Source: Halococcaceae archaeon (GTDB lineage: Archaea > Halobacteriota > Halobacteria > Halobacteriales > Halalkalicoccaceae). From it: a stretch of DNA of 7,062 nucleotides. The stretch spans positions 1 through 7,062 of the forward strand of contig SKWB01000197.1 of NCBI GenBank assembly GCA_007129135.1, in the 5' to 3' direction. A program made the translations under genes and the position numbers. The notes under the pieces are model-generated. The model saw only the letters and a program-made list of their open reading frames with translations, was not told the DNA's origin and made no database searches. Below, one piece after another: positions 1 through 5,475 of this stretch (the stretch's first letter is position 1; each line of letters begins with the position of its first letter).

Positions 1-21
1 GGGTTCGCCCTCCTCGACTGA
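1..21 (+). CDS. C-terminal end of an upstream gene (partial)
   Basis: Frame 1 reads Gly-Phe-Ala-Leu-Leu-Asp and then a TGA stop at 19-21. All six sense codons end in G or C, as in the real genes of this window, and the stop lies just before a promoter-like element for the next gene. Nothing can be said of function from six residues. It could be a chance reading. Confidence 0.4.
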   Translation, partial: GFALLD

Positions 22-30
22 TCCGGCCAC

Positions 31-43
31 AAGAGCTATTCCC
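31..43 (+). promoter_or_regulatory. Probable TATA element of the prepilin peptidase gene
   Basis: The stretch AAGAGCTATTCCC is the only AT-richer stretch ahead of the ATG at 68, and its CTATT core lies about 28-32 bases upstream. This spacing fits an archaeal TATA box with a leaderless or nearly leaderless transcript. The nonamer AAGAGCTAT recurs before hisI at 2523-2531. No Shine-Dalgarno site precedes the ATG. Inferred from position and composition only. Confidence 0.5.
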
Positions 44-67
44 GCCTCGGCTCCCCCTACCGACTAG

Positions 68-1018
68 ATGTCACCGGACGTCGCGAGCGCGCCCGACCTC
101 CTCAGACTCCTCTCGCTCCCGATATTCGCGTGGGTCGCCTACCGCGACGTCCGAACCCGGCGTGTGGCCTCTCGGACCTGGCTCCCGGTCGCCGCCCTCG
201 CCGTGGTCCTCCTCGCCTGGGACGCCCTCGCCGCGTGGGAGATGGGCGGGTTCGCCTGGCGACTCTTCTCGCTTCAGGTCGCGCTGAGCCTCCTGCTCGT
301 CGTGCCCGCCGCCTACGTCTTCTATCGGCTGGGCGCGTTCGGCGGGGCGGACGCGAAGGCGCTGATGGTGCTCGCGGTGCTCTTCCCGACGTTTCCGGCC
401 TACTCGGTCCTGGGGACCGTCGTCCCCCTCGAGGTCACCCCCATCGGCGTCTTCTCGCTCACGATCCTCACGAACGCGGTGCTCGTCGGCGCGGCCTACC
501 CGCTCGTGCTCTTCGCGCGGAACGCGCTCTCCGGTCACCGGACGCCGGTCGCGTTCGTCGCCACGCCGGTCCCGTGGACCGAGATCGAGGAGACCCACGG
601 CCGGATCGTCGAGTCGCGCGAGGGCTTCGACCGGTCGGGCCTCGACCTCGACGCGCTCCGGATCTACCTCCGGTGGCGAGGTGTGACGGTGGCTGACCTG
701 CGCGAGGACACCGCCACCTACCGAAACCCGGCCTCACTCCCGGCGACGCCCAACCCGGTCGGCGACGGCGCGGTCGTCACCGACGGCGGCTCCTCGGGCG
801 ATCCCTGGGGTGCCGAGGCGTTCCTGATCGACGTCGGACCGGTCTACGGGACGACCCCGGCGGACCTCCGCGAGGGGCTCGACCTGCTCGCCGAACGCGA
901 GGCGGTCTGGGTCTCGCCGGGCATCCCGTTTCTCGTCCCGATCTCCCTCGGACTGCTCGTCTCGCTCGTCTACGGCGACCTGCTGTTCTCGGTCCTCGCC
1001 GCGCTCGGTCTGGCGTGA
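68..1018 (+). CDS. Archaeal prepilin/prearchaellin peptidase (A24 family, PibD/FlaK-like)
   Basis: This 316-residue membrane protein is a predicted aspartic protease that would cut the class III signal peptides of type IV pilins and archaellins at the cytoplasmic face of the membrane. Hydrophobic segments lie near residues 12-25, 39-58, 66-87, 97-115, 125-151 and 287-313. The two catalytic aspartates expected for the family are Asp27, in YRDVRTRRV after the first helix, and Asp95, in FGGADAK. The latter fits the archaeal G-x-hydrophobic-D form of the GxGD motif. Residues about 152-285 form a long soluble insert, rich in charged residues and with a Gly/Ser/Asp-rich linker near 230-246, before the last helix. 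The protein is longer than the roughly 230-residue FlaK/PibD enzymes because of it. The ATG at 68 is supported by the TATA-like element upstream. No pilin or archaellin gene is in view, so the substrate is unknown. The family call is firm; the symbol pibD would be an inference. Confidence 0.9.
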   Translation: MSPDVASAPDLLRLLSLPIFAWVAYRDVRTRRVASRTWLPVAALAVVLLAWDALAAWEMGGFAWRLFSLQVALSLLLVVPAAYVFYRLGAFGGADAKALMVLAVLFPTFPAYSVLGTVVPLEVTPIGVFSLTILTNAVLVGAAYPLVLFARNALSGHRTPVAFVATPVPWTEIEETHGRIVESREGFDRSGLDLDALRIYLRWRGVTVADLREDTATYRNPASLPATPNPVGDGAVVTDGGSSGDPWGAEAFLIDVGPVYGTTPADLREGLDLLAEREAVWVSPGIPFLVPISLGLLVSLVYGDLLFSVLAALGLA

Positions 1019-1045
1019 GCCGCGGAGCCGTTCCCTCGCGACAAA

Positions 1046-1058
1046 ACGCCTATGGCGT
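1046..1058 (+). promoter_or_regulatory. Probable promoter of the small membrane protein gene
   Basis: ACAAAACGCCTATGGCGTAT lies after the peptidase stop. Its CCTATGG core is about 28 bases before the ATG at 1079, the spacing of an archaeal TATA box on a leaderless transcript. The core sits in a short perfect inverted repeat, ACGCC-TAT-GGCGT. This is the main reason for treating the in-frame ATG at 1052 as promoter sequence and not as the start. Confidence 0.45.
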
Positions 1059-1078
1059 ATCCACGTCCATCCCCGCCT

Positions 1079-1495
1079 ATGCTTCCCGCACGACACGTCG
1101 CCGGTTTCGTCGCGTTCGTCCTCGCGGCGGTGCTGCTCGCGACGGGACTGGACGCCGTGGTCCGGCCCGCGCTCGGCCTCCCACCGCTCTACGGCACCGC
1201 GATCACCGCGGGCGTCGGCGCGCCGGTCGTGGGCGCGGTCTGGGTGCTCTTCGGCGACGTGAGTACGGAGCGGTACTTCGAACGGGGCCGGGAGACCGTC
1301 GTCGCCGATTTCGCGCTCGCGGCACTCGTCGGCTTCCTCACCGCGGCGCTCCTCGTGACCGTCCTGATCGCGCTCGGTCTGGCCGACGCGGCGGCGGAAC
1401 CGGGCGAGGCGTTCGTCGAGAGCGGCCCACGAGTGGTCTCGACCGCGGTCGGTCTCGGTGGGGGGATCTACGCGTTCTATCGGCGGACCGACTGA
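1079..1495 (+). CDS. Small four-helix membrane protein, function unknown
   Basis: The 138-residue product is almost all hydrophobic. Predicted membrane segments are near residues 7-25, 37-58, 76-101 and 117-134, with a charged loop around 60-75 (STERYFERGRE) and a short polar tail ending RRTD. No catalytic motif or known domain is visible. It resembles the small haloarchaeal membrane proteins listed as domains of unknown function, but I cannot name the family with certainty. An ATG 27 bases upstream (1052) would add nine residues, MAYPRPSPP. The later ATG is preferred because the first hydrophobic segment then starts close to the N-terminus and the TATA-like element falls at the right distance. 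The gene starts 60 bases after the prepilin peptidase stop on the same strand, so cotranscription is possible, but it seems to have its own promoter. Confidence 0.75.
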   Translation: MLPARHVAGFVAFVLAAVLLATGLDAVVRPALGLPPLYGTAITAGVGAPVVGAVWVLFGDVSTERYFERGRETVVADFALAALVGFLTAALLVTVLIALGLADAAAEPGEAFVESGPRVVSTAVGLGGGIYAFYRRTD

Positions 1496-1498
1496 CTC

Positions 1499-1507
1499 GG
1501 TTTTTAT
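1499..1507 (+). terminator. T-rich tract after the membrane protein gene
   Basis: GGTTTTTAT follows the TGA at 1493-1495 by three bases. Archaeal termination often needs only an oligo-T stretch, so this may end the upstream transcript. The same tract overlaps the TATA-like TTTTATAAC before the regulator, so it may serve as promoter instead or as well. Confidence 0.35.
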
Positions 1508-1535
1508 AACACTCAGTGTGTAAACAGCTATACAC
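1504..1535 (+). promoter_or_regulatory. Regulator promoter with two TATA-like boxes and two inverted repeats
   Basis: Two TATA-like boxes are visible: TTATAA at 1504-1509 and TATACA at 1529-1534. The second lies about 27 bases before the ATG at 1558, ideal for a leaderless transcript. Two dyads overlap them. ACACT-C-AGTGT at 1509-1519 is perfect. GTGTGTA (1516-1522) and TATACAC (1529-1535) pair at six of seven positions across a six-base spacer. A dyad over the TATA box fits an operator at which a repressor blocks TBP/TFB binding, perhaps by the adjacent regulator itself. Operator role is inferred. Confidence 0.5.
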
Positions 1536-1557
1536 CCTCGTTCCCGACACACCCGAT

Positions 1558-2346
1558 ATGCCGGTAGACGATGCGATCCGCTTTCTCGCGTCCTCTCCGA
1601 ACCGCGTCGCGCTGCTCGCTGCGCTCGCCGAGGAACCCGACTCGCCAGCGGCGCTCGCCGACCGGTGTTCGATCGCCAGATCGTCGCTCCACCGCAACCT
1701 CTCCGCGCTCCGTGAGCGCGGCTGGGCGCGCAAGTCCGACGGTCGGTACTGCTCGACGGCCGCCGGGGAGATCGTCCTCGACGCCTATCGCGACCTGGAG
1801 GAGACGGTCTCACAGGCGGCGGCCGCCGCCCCCTTCCTCGACGCGCTCGACGCCGGTGGCTTCTCGTTCACCCCGGACGAACTCGCGACGGTGACGATCA
1901 CGCGCGCGACCGAGGGCGACCCGTACGCACCGGTCCACCGCTATCCCGAACGGGTTTGGGCGCTCGAACCGACCGAGTTCCGCGGGTTCACACCGGTCGT
2001 CAACCCGGTCTTCAACGAGGTTCACGCGGCGCTCCTCGACGACGGGGTCGAGTCGGAGCTGATCCTCGGTGCCGACGCGCTGTCGGCCTCGCGGACGGCG
2101 TACGCCGATCGGTTCGCGGAGGCGATGACGACCGACGTCCTCTCGGTCAGGGTGCTAGAGGAGTCGCCGCCGATCGGGCTCTCGGTGTTCGACGACTACG
2201 CGTTCGTCGGCGCCTACGACGACGACCGACTCCTCGCGTGTCTCGACGGCGACTCGTCGAGGTTCGTCGAACGGGCGGCCACGCTCTACGAGGAGTACCG
2301 CGAGCGTGCACACCGCGTCGACCCCGACGAGGCGCTCGTACCCTGA
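1558..2346 (+). CDS. Winged helix-turn-helix transcriptional regulator with FilR1-like C-terminal domain
   Basis: The 262-residue protein has a winged helix-turn-helix at about residues 3-68. The likely recognition helix is at 38-53, around IARSSLHRNLSALRERGW, followed by a wing, KSDGRYCSTAAG. A helical linker (about 71-100) leads to a C-terminal alpha/beta domain (about 101-250) resembling the FilR1/DUF1724 sensor domain common in haloarchaeal and methanogen regulators. Ligand unknown. The layout fits a dimeric DNA-binding repressor or activator in the cytoplasm. A GTG at 1516 in the same frame would add 14 residues, but that extension lies in the promoter dyad, and the ATG at 1558 has a TATA box at the leaderless distance. 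The gene stands alone between two non-coding gaps, so its target cannot be deduced from an operon. Autoregulation is suggested by the dyads ahead of it. The DNA-binding class is clear; the sensor domain assignment is moderately sure. Confidence 0.85.
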   Translation: MPVDDAIRFLASSPNRVALLAALAEEPDSPAALADRCSIARSSLHRNLSALRERGWARKSDGRYCSTAAGEIVLDAYRDLEETVSQAAAAAPFLDALDAGGFSFTPDELATVTITRATEGDPYAPVHRYPERVWALEPTEFRGFTPVVNPVFNEVHAALLDDGVESELILGADALSASRTAYADRFAEAMTTDVLSVRVLEESPPIGLSVFDDYAFVGAYDDDRLLACLDGDSSRFVERAATLYEEYRERAHRVDPDEALVP

Positions 2347-2353
2347 CGGGGTG

Positions 2354-2386
2354 TCTCACGGCGTGAGAGCGGTCCCACGGCGTAAG
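2354..2386 (+). repeat. Two near-identical 14-base repeats, the first a perfect inverted repeat
   Basis: TCTCACGGCGTGAG (2354-2367) and TCCCACGGCGTAAG (2373-2386) match at 12 of 14 positions and start 19 bases apart. The first copy, with one more base, is a perfect dyad: TCTCACG-G-CGTGAGA (2354-2368). As RNA it could form a six-pair hairpin eight bases after the regulator stop, but no T-run follows, so it is a poor terminator. The second copy leads directly into a TATA-like AAGTATAG. A pair of protein-binding sites at a promoter is an alternative reading. Confidence 0.5.
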
Positions 2387-2490
2387 TATAGGAGGTCTCA
2401 GGGTCCACCGGAAGACGGGTCGGTACCGTGCCGCTCCAAGCGAGTCGTTCGGAGCGTGGGGCGAATCACCACCACCACACCCACTCCCCG

Positions 2491-2504
2491 GCGGCCCCGT
2501 TTTT
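2491..2504 (+). terminator. GC-rich stretch followed by oligo-T
   Basis: GCGGCCCCGTTTTT has five consecutive T residues after a GC-rich run. Oligo-T is the core of archaeal intrinsic terminators, so this could end a transcript from the regulator or from the gap itself. No strong hairpin precedes it. Confidence 0.3.
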
Positions 2505-2522
2505 CGGCCTGCTCCGGACGGA

Positions 2523-2532
2523 AAGAGCTATC
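2523..2532 (+). promoter_or_regulatory. Probable TATA element of hisI
   Basis: AAGAGCTATC has its CTAT core 25-28 bases before the ATG at 2556, matching an archaeal TATA box with a leaderless transcript. The nonamer AAGAGCTAT also occurs before the prepilin peptidase gene. No Shine-Dalgarno site is seen at the ATG. Confidence 0.5.
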
Positions 2533-2555
2533 GGCGTCGCGGGGTTTCCCCCGAC

Positions 2556-2927
2556 ATGAGCGACCCGGCGGCCGAGATCGAGTTCGACGACGACGGCCTC
2601 GTTCCCGTCGTCACCCAGGACGCCGACTCCGGTGACGTGTTGATGCTCGCCTACGCCGACCGCGAGGCCGTGGCCGCCACCCGCGAGAGCGGCCTCGCCC
2701 ACTACCACTCCCGGAGCCGGGACGAACTCTGGAAGAAGGGCGGCTCCAGCGGTCACGTCCAGGAGGTACGGGAGATACGCGTCGACTGCGACGCGGACAC
2801 GTTGCTCTACCTCGTCTCACAGGAGGGCGGGGCGTGTCACACCGGCTACGACACCTGCTTCCACCGGACGATCGACGGCGAGGTCGTCGGCGAGCGGGTG
2901 TTCGACCCCGATACCGTCTACGAATGA
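2556..2927 (+). CDS. hisI: Phosphoribosyl-AMP cyclohydrolase HisI
   Basis: HisI opens the adenine ring of phosphoribosyl-AMP to give ProFAR, the third step of histidine synthesis, in the cytoplasm. The 123-residue product is the usual length of the stand-alone archaeal enzyme, with no fused HisE domain. Signature sequences are present: [11 protein letters not shown] (28-38), [16 protein letters not shown] (52-67), and the metal sites. Asp77, Asp79 and Asp81 in DCDAD correspond to the magnesium ligands. Cys78, Cys94 (GGACHTG) and Cys101 (DTCFHR) correspond to the zinc ligands from paired subunits. Other his genes are not adjacent, which is common in haloarchaea, where the pathway is scattered. 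The ATG at 2556 is supported by a TATA-like box at the leaderless distance. The stop codon overlaps the next start (ATGA), so the two genes are translated from one message. Identification is very secure. Confidence 0.97.
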   Translation: MSDPAAEIEFDDDGLVPVVTQDADSGDVLMLAYADREAVAATRESGLAHYHSRSRDELWKKGGSSGHVQEVREIRVDCDADTLLYLVSQEGGACHTGYDTCFHRTIDGEVVGERVFDPDTVYE

Positions 2928-4030
2928 GCGACGACCCCCTCGACCGACTCCGGGAGGCACGGGCCGATCTGGAGGCGGCCGAGTCGGCGATCGAAGGGAT
3001 CGGCGAGGACCGACTCGACTCGCTCGACGAGACGAGAGAGCGACTCGTACGCCTGTTCAGCCGGCGCGAAGATGAGGCGGTCGGCACCGGCCGGGAAGCG
3101 TTCGCGGCCTTCGCCTCGTTCAAACTCGAACTCGCGTCGATCGTCGACTCGCTCGACGACGACCTCCCGGAACGCGAGGCGATCGAGCGCGCGGCGAGCG
3201 TCTTCGAGAAGAGCCGGCTCACCGAGGGCGACTTCGCGAGCGCCCGCGAGGAACTCGAACCGGTGGACGTGAGGCTCTCGGTGCTCGACGAGCGCGAGGC
3301 GGCTCGAAACGCCCTCAGAGACGCCCGGCGGGCCGCGGCCGCCCGGATCGAGGAACTGGACGAGCGGATCGACCGTCTCGAACGGCTCGTACCCCTCGAT
3401 CCCGACGACCTCGACGCACCGATCGAGGAGATACGGGGACCGATCGAGTCATACGACGACGAGGTCTCGGCGGCGTTCTCCGCGTTCCTCGCGGAGACGA
3501 GCGCTCGTGAGGTCGTCTCATTTCTCCGAACCACCGAGCAGTACCCGCTCGTCCCCTTCGAGCCGCTCCCGCCGGACCTCGTGGCGTACCTCGAAGAGAG
3601 CGACGCGGGCGAGGAGCCGCTTCCCACCCTCCTGGAGTACGCCGAGTTCTCCCCGACGAAGCTCTCGCACTACGTCCCCGATTCCGACGCGTTCAGACGG
3701 AGCGTCGCGACCAACCGGACGGCGATCGAGCGCCTCGACTCACGGCCCCTGGAGGTCGGCTGGCCGCCGCCGAGGTCGGCGGAGCTCCGGTGGCGGATCC
3801 GCGAGCTCAGACCGGTCGTCGATCGGTTCGGGGACGAGGGGCTGATCGTCCGCCTCCGCCGGATCGCGTCGCTCGCGCGCGAGGAGCGATACGAACGCTC
3901 TCGTGCCGCGGCGCTCGCCCGCTCGGGGATCACCGACGAGGAGCGGGCGCTCGTCAGGTCGGGGGAGATCGAGACGGAACTGGCGGCCGCCCGGGAGCGA
4001 CGGGTGGCGCTCCGCGAGGAACTCGAGTGA
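2924..4030 (+). CDS. Coiled-coil protein of unknown function, translationally coupled to hisI
   Basis: This 368-residue protein is strongly charged, rich in Glu, Arg, Asp and Ala, and mostly helical. Likely coiled-coil stretches are near residues 5-50, 103-157 (e.g. [16 protein letters not shown]) and 340-368. Between them is a less charged, proline-containing section (about 195-285, with [18 protein letters not shown] and VGWPPPRS) that may be a folded domain. There is no signal peptide, membrane segment, Walker motif or metal-binding cluster. I think it belongs to a haloarchaeal family of unknown function, but I cannot name it surely. The ATG at 2924 overlaps the hisI stop as ATGA, indicating termination-reinitiation coupling. 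An upstream ATG in the same frame (2834) lies inside hisI and would add a basic, Arg-rich extension, so it is rejected. Coupling with hisI suggests co-expression but does not prove a role in histidine synthesis. The stop directly abuts the convergent mutase stop. Confidence 0.85.
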   Translation: MSDDPLDRLREARADLEAAESAIEGIGEDRLDSLDETRERLVRLFSRREDEAVGTGREAFAAFASFKLELASIVDSLDDDLPEREAIERAASVFEKSRLTEGDFASAREELEPVDVRLSVLDEREAARNALRDARRAAAARIEELDERIDRLERLVPLDPDDLDAPIEEIRGPIESYDDEVSAAFSAFLAETSAREVVSFLRTTEQYPLVPFEPLPPDLVAYLEESDAGEEPLPTLLEYAEFSPTKLSHYVPDSDAFRRSVATNRTAIERLDSRPLEVGWPPPRSAELRWRIRELRPVVDRFGDEGLIVRLRRIASLAREERYERSRAAALARSGITDEERALVRSGEIETELAAARERRVALREELE

Positions 4031-5395
4031 TCAGACCTCGGCCCGGGCGTTCTCGGCCGCGTCGATCAGGCGGGCCGCGAGCTCCTCGGCGCGTTCCCGC
4101 TCGCGCCCCTCCGCGTAGACCCGGACGATCGGTTCGGTCCCGCTCGGGCGGGCGAGCACCCACGCGTCGCCGTAGTCCAGACGGATCCCGTCGATCGTCG
4201 TCCGCTCGGCCTCCTCGCGCTCGGTCTCGCGGTCGATCGCCGCGAGCATCGCCTCGCGCTCGCGCTCGGAGGCGTAGGCGAGCTTTCGCCTGACGTTGCG
4301 GTAGCCGTCGAACGGCGCGAGCAGGTCGCTCGCCGGTCGCTCGGCCAGCAGTTCGAGGAACCGACCGGCGATGTACGCGCCGTCGCGTGCGAGCGCGTAG
4401 GGCGGGAAGTAGATCCCGCCGTTGCCCTCGCCGGCGATCGGAACCGAGCGGCCCTCCGCCTGGAGCTCCCTGATCCGGGTCGTGATGTAGGTCGAGCCGA
4501 TCGGCGTGAGTTCGAGGTCGACGTCCCGCTCGGCACAGACGTCGACGAGGCGCTGGGAGACGTTCACGGCCGCGACGCTCGCGTCCCCGGGTTCGAGTTC
4601 CGCGTTGGCGAGCGCCGCGAGCGCCGCGTCGCCCTCGACGTAGCTGCCCGTCTCGTCGAAGAAGATCGAGCGGTCGCCATCGCCGTCGTGGGCGATCCCG
4701 ACGTCCGCGTCGCTCGCGCGGACGAGTGCGGCGAGGTCCCCGAGGTTCGACTCGACCGGCTCCGGGTCGCGACCGGGGAAGGTCCCGTCCACGTTCGCGT
4801 TCACCGTGACGACCCGACAGCCGAGCCGCCGCAACAGCTCGGGGCTGGTCCCGGAGGCGGCTCCGTGGCCCGTATCGAGTGCCACCGTCAGATCCGCCTC
4901 CTCGATCGTATCCCGATCGATCGCGTCGAGCACGCCGTCGACGTAGCGGCGGTTCACGCCCTCGACGTGGCGTTCCGTGCCGGTCTCGTTCCACCCCTTG
5001 GTGGGGGTGGCGTCGGCGAGGTAACGCGATTCGATCCCCTCGAGCTGTTCGACGGTCGCCTCGATCCCGTCGTCGGTGATGAGCTTGACGCCGTTGTACT
5101 CCGGCGGGTTGTGCGAGGCGGTGATCACCACGACCGGGATGCCCTCCTCCCTCGCGTAGGCCTGTGCGCCCGGTGTCGGGAGCACCCCGAGTCGGTCGAC
5201 GTCGACCCCGGCCGCTGCGAGGCCGGCGGAGGCGGCGTTCGCGAACATCGGCCCCGTGAGGCGGGTGTCGCGGGCGACGGCGACCCGCTCCCCCTCCCAG
5301 ACGGCCCCGACGACCCGTGCCATGTCGAGGACGAACGCCGGGGTGAGCTGCTCCCCGGCAACCCCCCGTGTCCCACTCGATCCGAAGAGCTCCAT
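4031..5395 (-). CDS. glmM: Phosphohexomutase, probably phosphoglucosamine mutase GlmM
   Basis: The 454-residue protein belongs to the alpha-D-phosphohexomutase superfamily, which moves a phosphoryl group between C6 and C1 of a hexose phosphate through a phosphoserine. All four landmarks are present: catalytic Ser94 in TASHNPPEYNG; the Mg-binding loop DGDGDR (237-242); the sugar-binding loop GEGNGG (322-327), where Glu323 is the specificity position; and the phosphate-binding loop RPSGTEP (416-422). The N-terminal FGSSGTRG (4-11) is also typical. GEGNGG occurs, as far as I recall, in archaeal GlmM-type enzymes, whereas PMM/PGM enzymes usually have GEKSGG or GEESGG, so glucosamine-6-phosphate to glucosamine-1-phosphate is the best guess; phosphomannomutase is the alternative. 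The product would feed UDP-GlcNAc and surface glycosylation. The ATG is followed immediately by the family N-terminus, and a TATA-like CTTTGAG lies about 24-30 bases upstream. It is divergent from the propeller gene. Confidence 0.93.
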   Translation of the reverse strand: MELFGSSGTRGVAGEQLTPAFVLDMARVVGAVWEGERVAVARDTRLTGPMFANAASAGLAAAGVDVDRLGVLPTPGAQAYAREEGIPVVVITASHNPPEYNGVKLITDDGIEATVEQLEGIESRYLADATPTKGWNETGTERHVEGVNRRYVDGVLDAIDRDTIEEADLTVALDTGHGAASGTSPELLRRLGCRVVTVNANVDGTFPGRDPEPVESNLGDLAALVRASDADVGIAHDGDGDRSIFFDETGSYVEGDAALAALANAELEPGDASVAAVNVSQRLVDVCAERDVDLELTPIGSTYITTRIRELQAEGRSVPIAGEGNGGIYFPPYALARDGAYIAGRFLELLAERPASDLLAPFDGYRNVRRKLAYASEREREAMLAAIDRETEREEAERTTIDGIRLDYGDAWVLARPSGTEPIVRVYAEGRERERAEELAARLIDAAENARAEV

Positions 5396-5475
5396 CGACT
5401 GTGGGTGTGCACCCTGCGCTCAAAGGGGTTGCGAAGGTCCGCAACGCTTTCGCGTCGGCCCGCCGACCGAACCCC
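5396..5475. promoter_or_regulatory. Shared divergent promoter region with two inverted repeats
   Basis: The 80 bases between two divergent starts must hold both promoters. For the mutase, CTTTGAG on the minus strand (5419-5425) is at TATA distance. For the propeller gene, CTTTCG (5447-5452) is about 26 bases before its ATG. Two dyads are present: GGGTG-TG-CACCC (5403-5414) and GTTGCG-AAGGTC-CGCAAC (5428-5445), both perfect in their arms. The second lies between the two TATA candidates, well placed to affect both genes. Element assignment is by position; no regulator is identified. Confidence 0.5.

Larger units (their letters stand above)
2347..2555. other. Non-coding gap between the regulator and hisI
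   Basis: No open frame here has haloarchaeal codon use. The gap holds the tandem repeat pair at 2354-2386, a TATA-like AAGTATAG at 2385-2392, an inverted repeat CGCTCC (2432-2437) / GGAGCG (2451-2456), a CAC microsatellite (2467-2478), a GC-rich stretch followed by five T residues (2500-2504), and the hisI promoter element. Confidence 0.6.

Noticed and set aside
1052..1078. Upstream ATG for the small membrane protein
   Set aside because: It lies in the probable TATA element, and the added residues MAYPRPSPP do not look like part of the protein.
1516..1557. Upstream GTG for the regulator
   Set aside because: It sits inside the promoter dyad, and the added residues include no part of the winged helix. 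The ATG at 1558 has a TATA box at proper distance.
734..1813. 359-codon open frame on the minus strand
   Set aside because: It crosses three well-supported plus-strand genes and their promoters. Its product is Arg-rich and low in hydrophobic order, typical of antisense frames in GC-rich DNA.
2467..2478. CAC tandem repeat as a functional repeat
   Set aside because: Only four units in GC-rich spacer DNA, easily due to chance.
2306..2635. 109-codon frame across the regulator-hisI gap
   Set aside because: Basic, Arg/Pro-rich product overlapping hisI in another frame, with no haloarchaeal codon bias.
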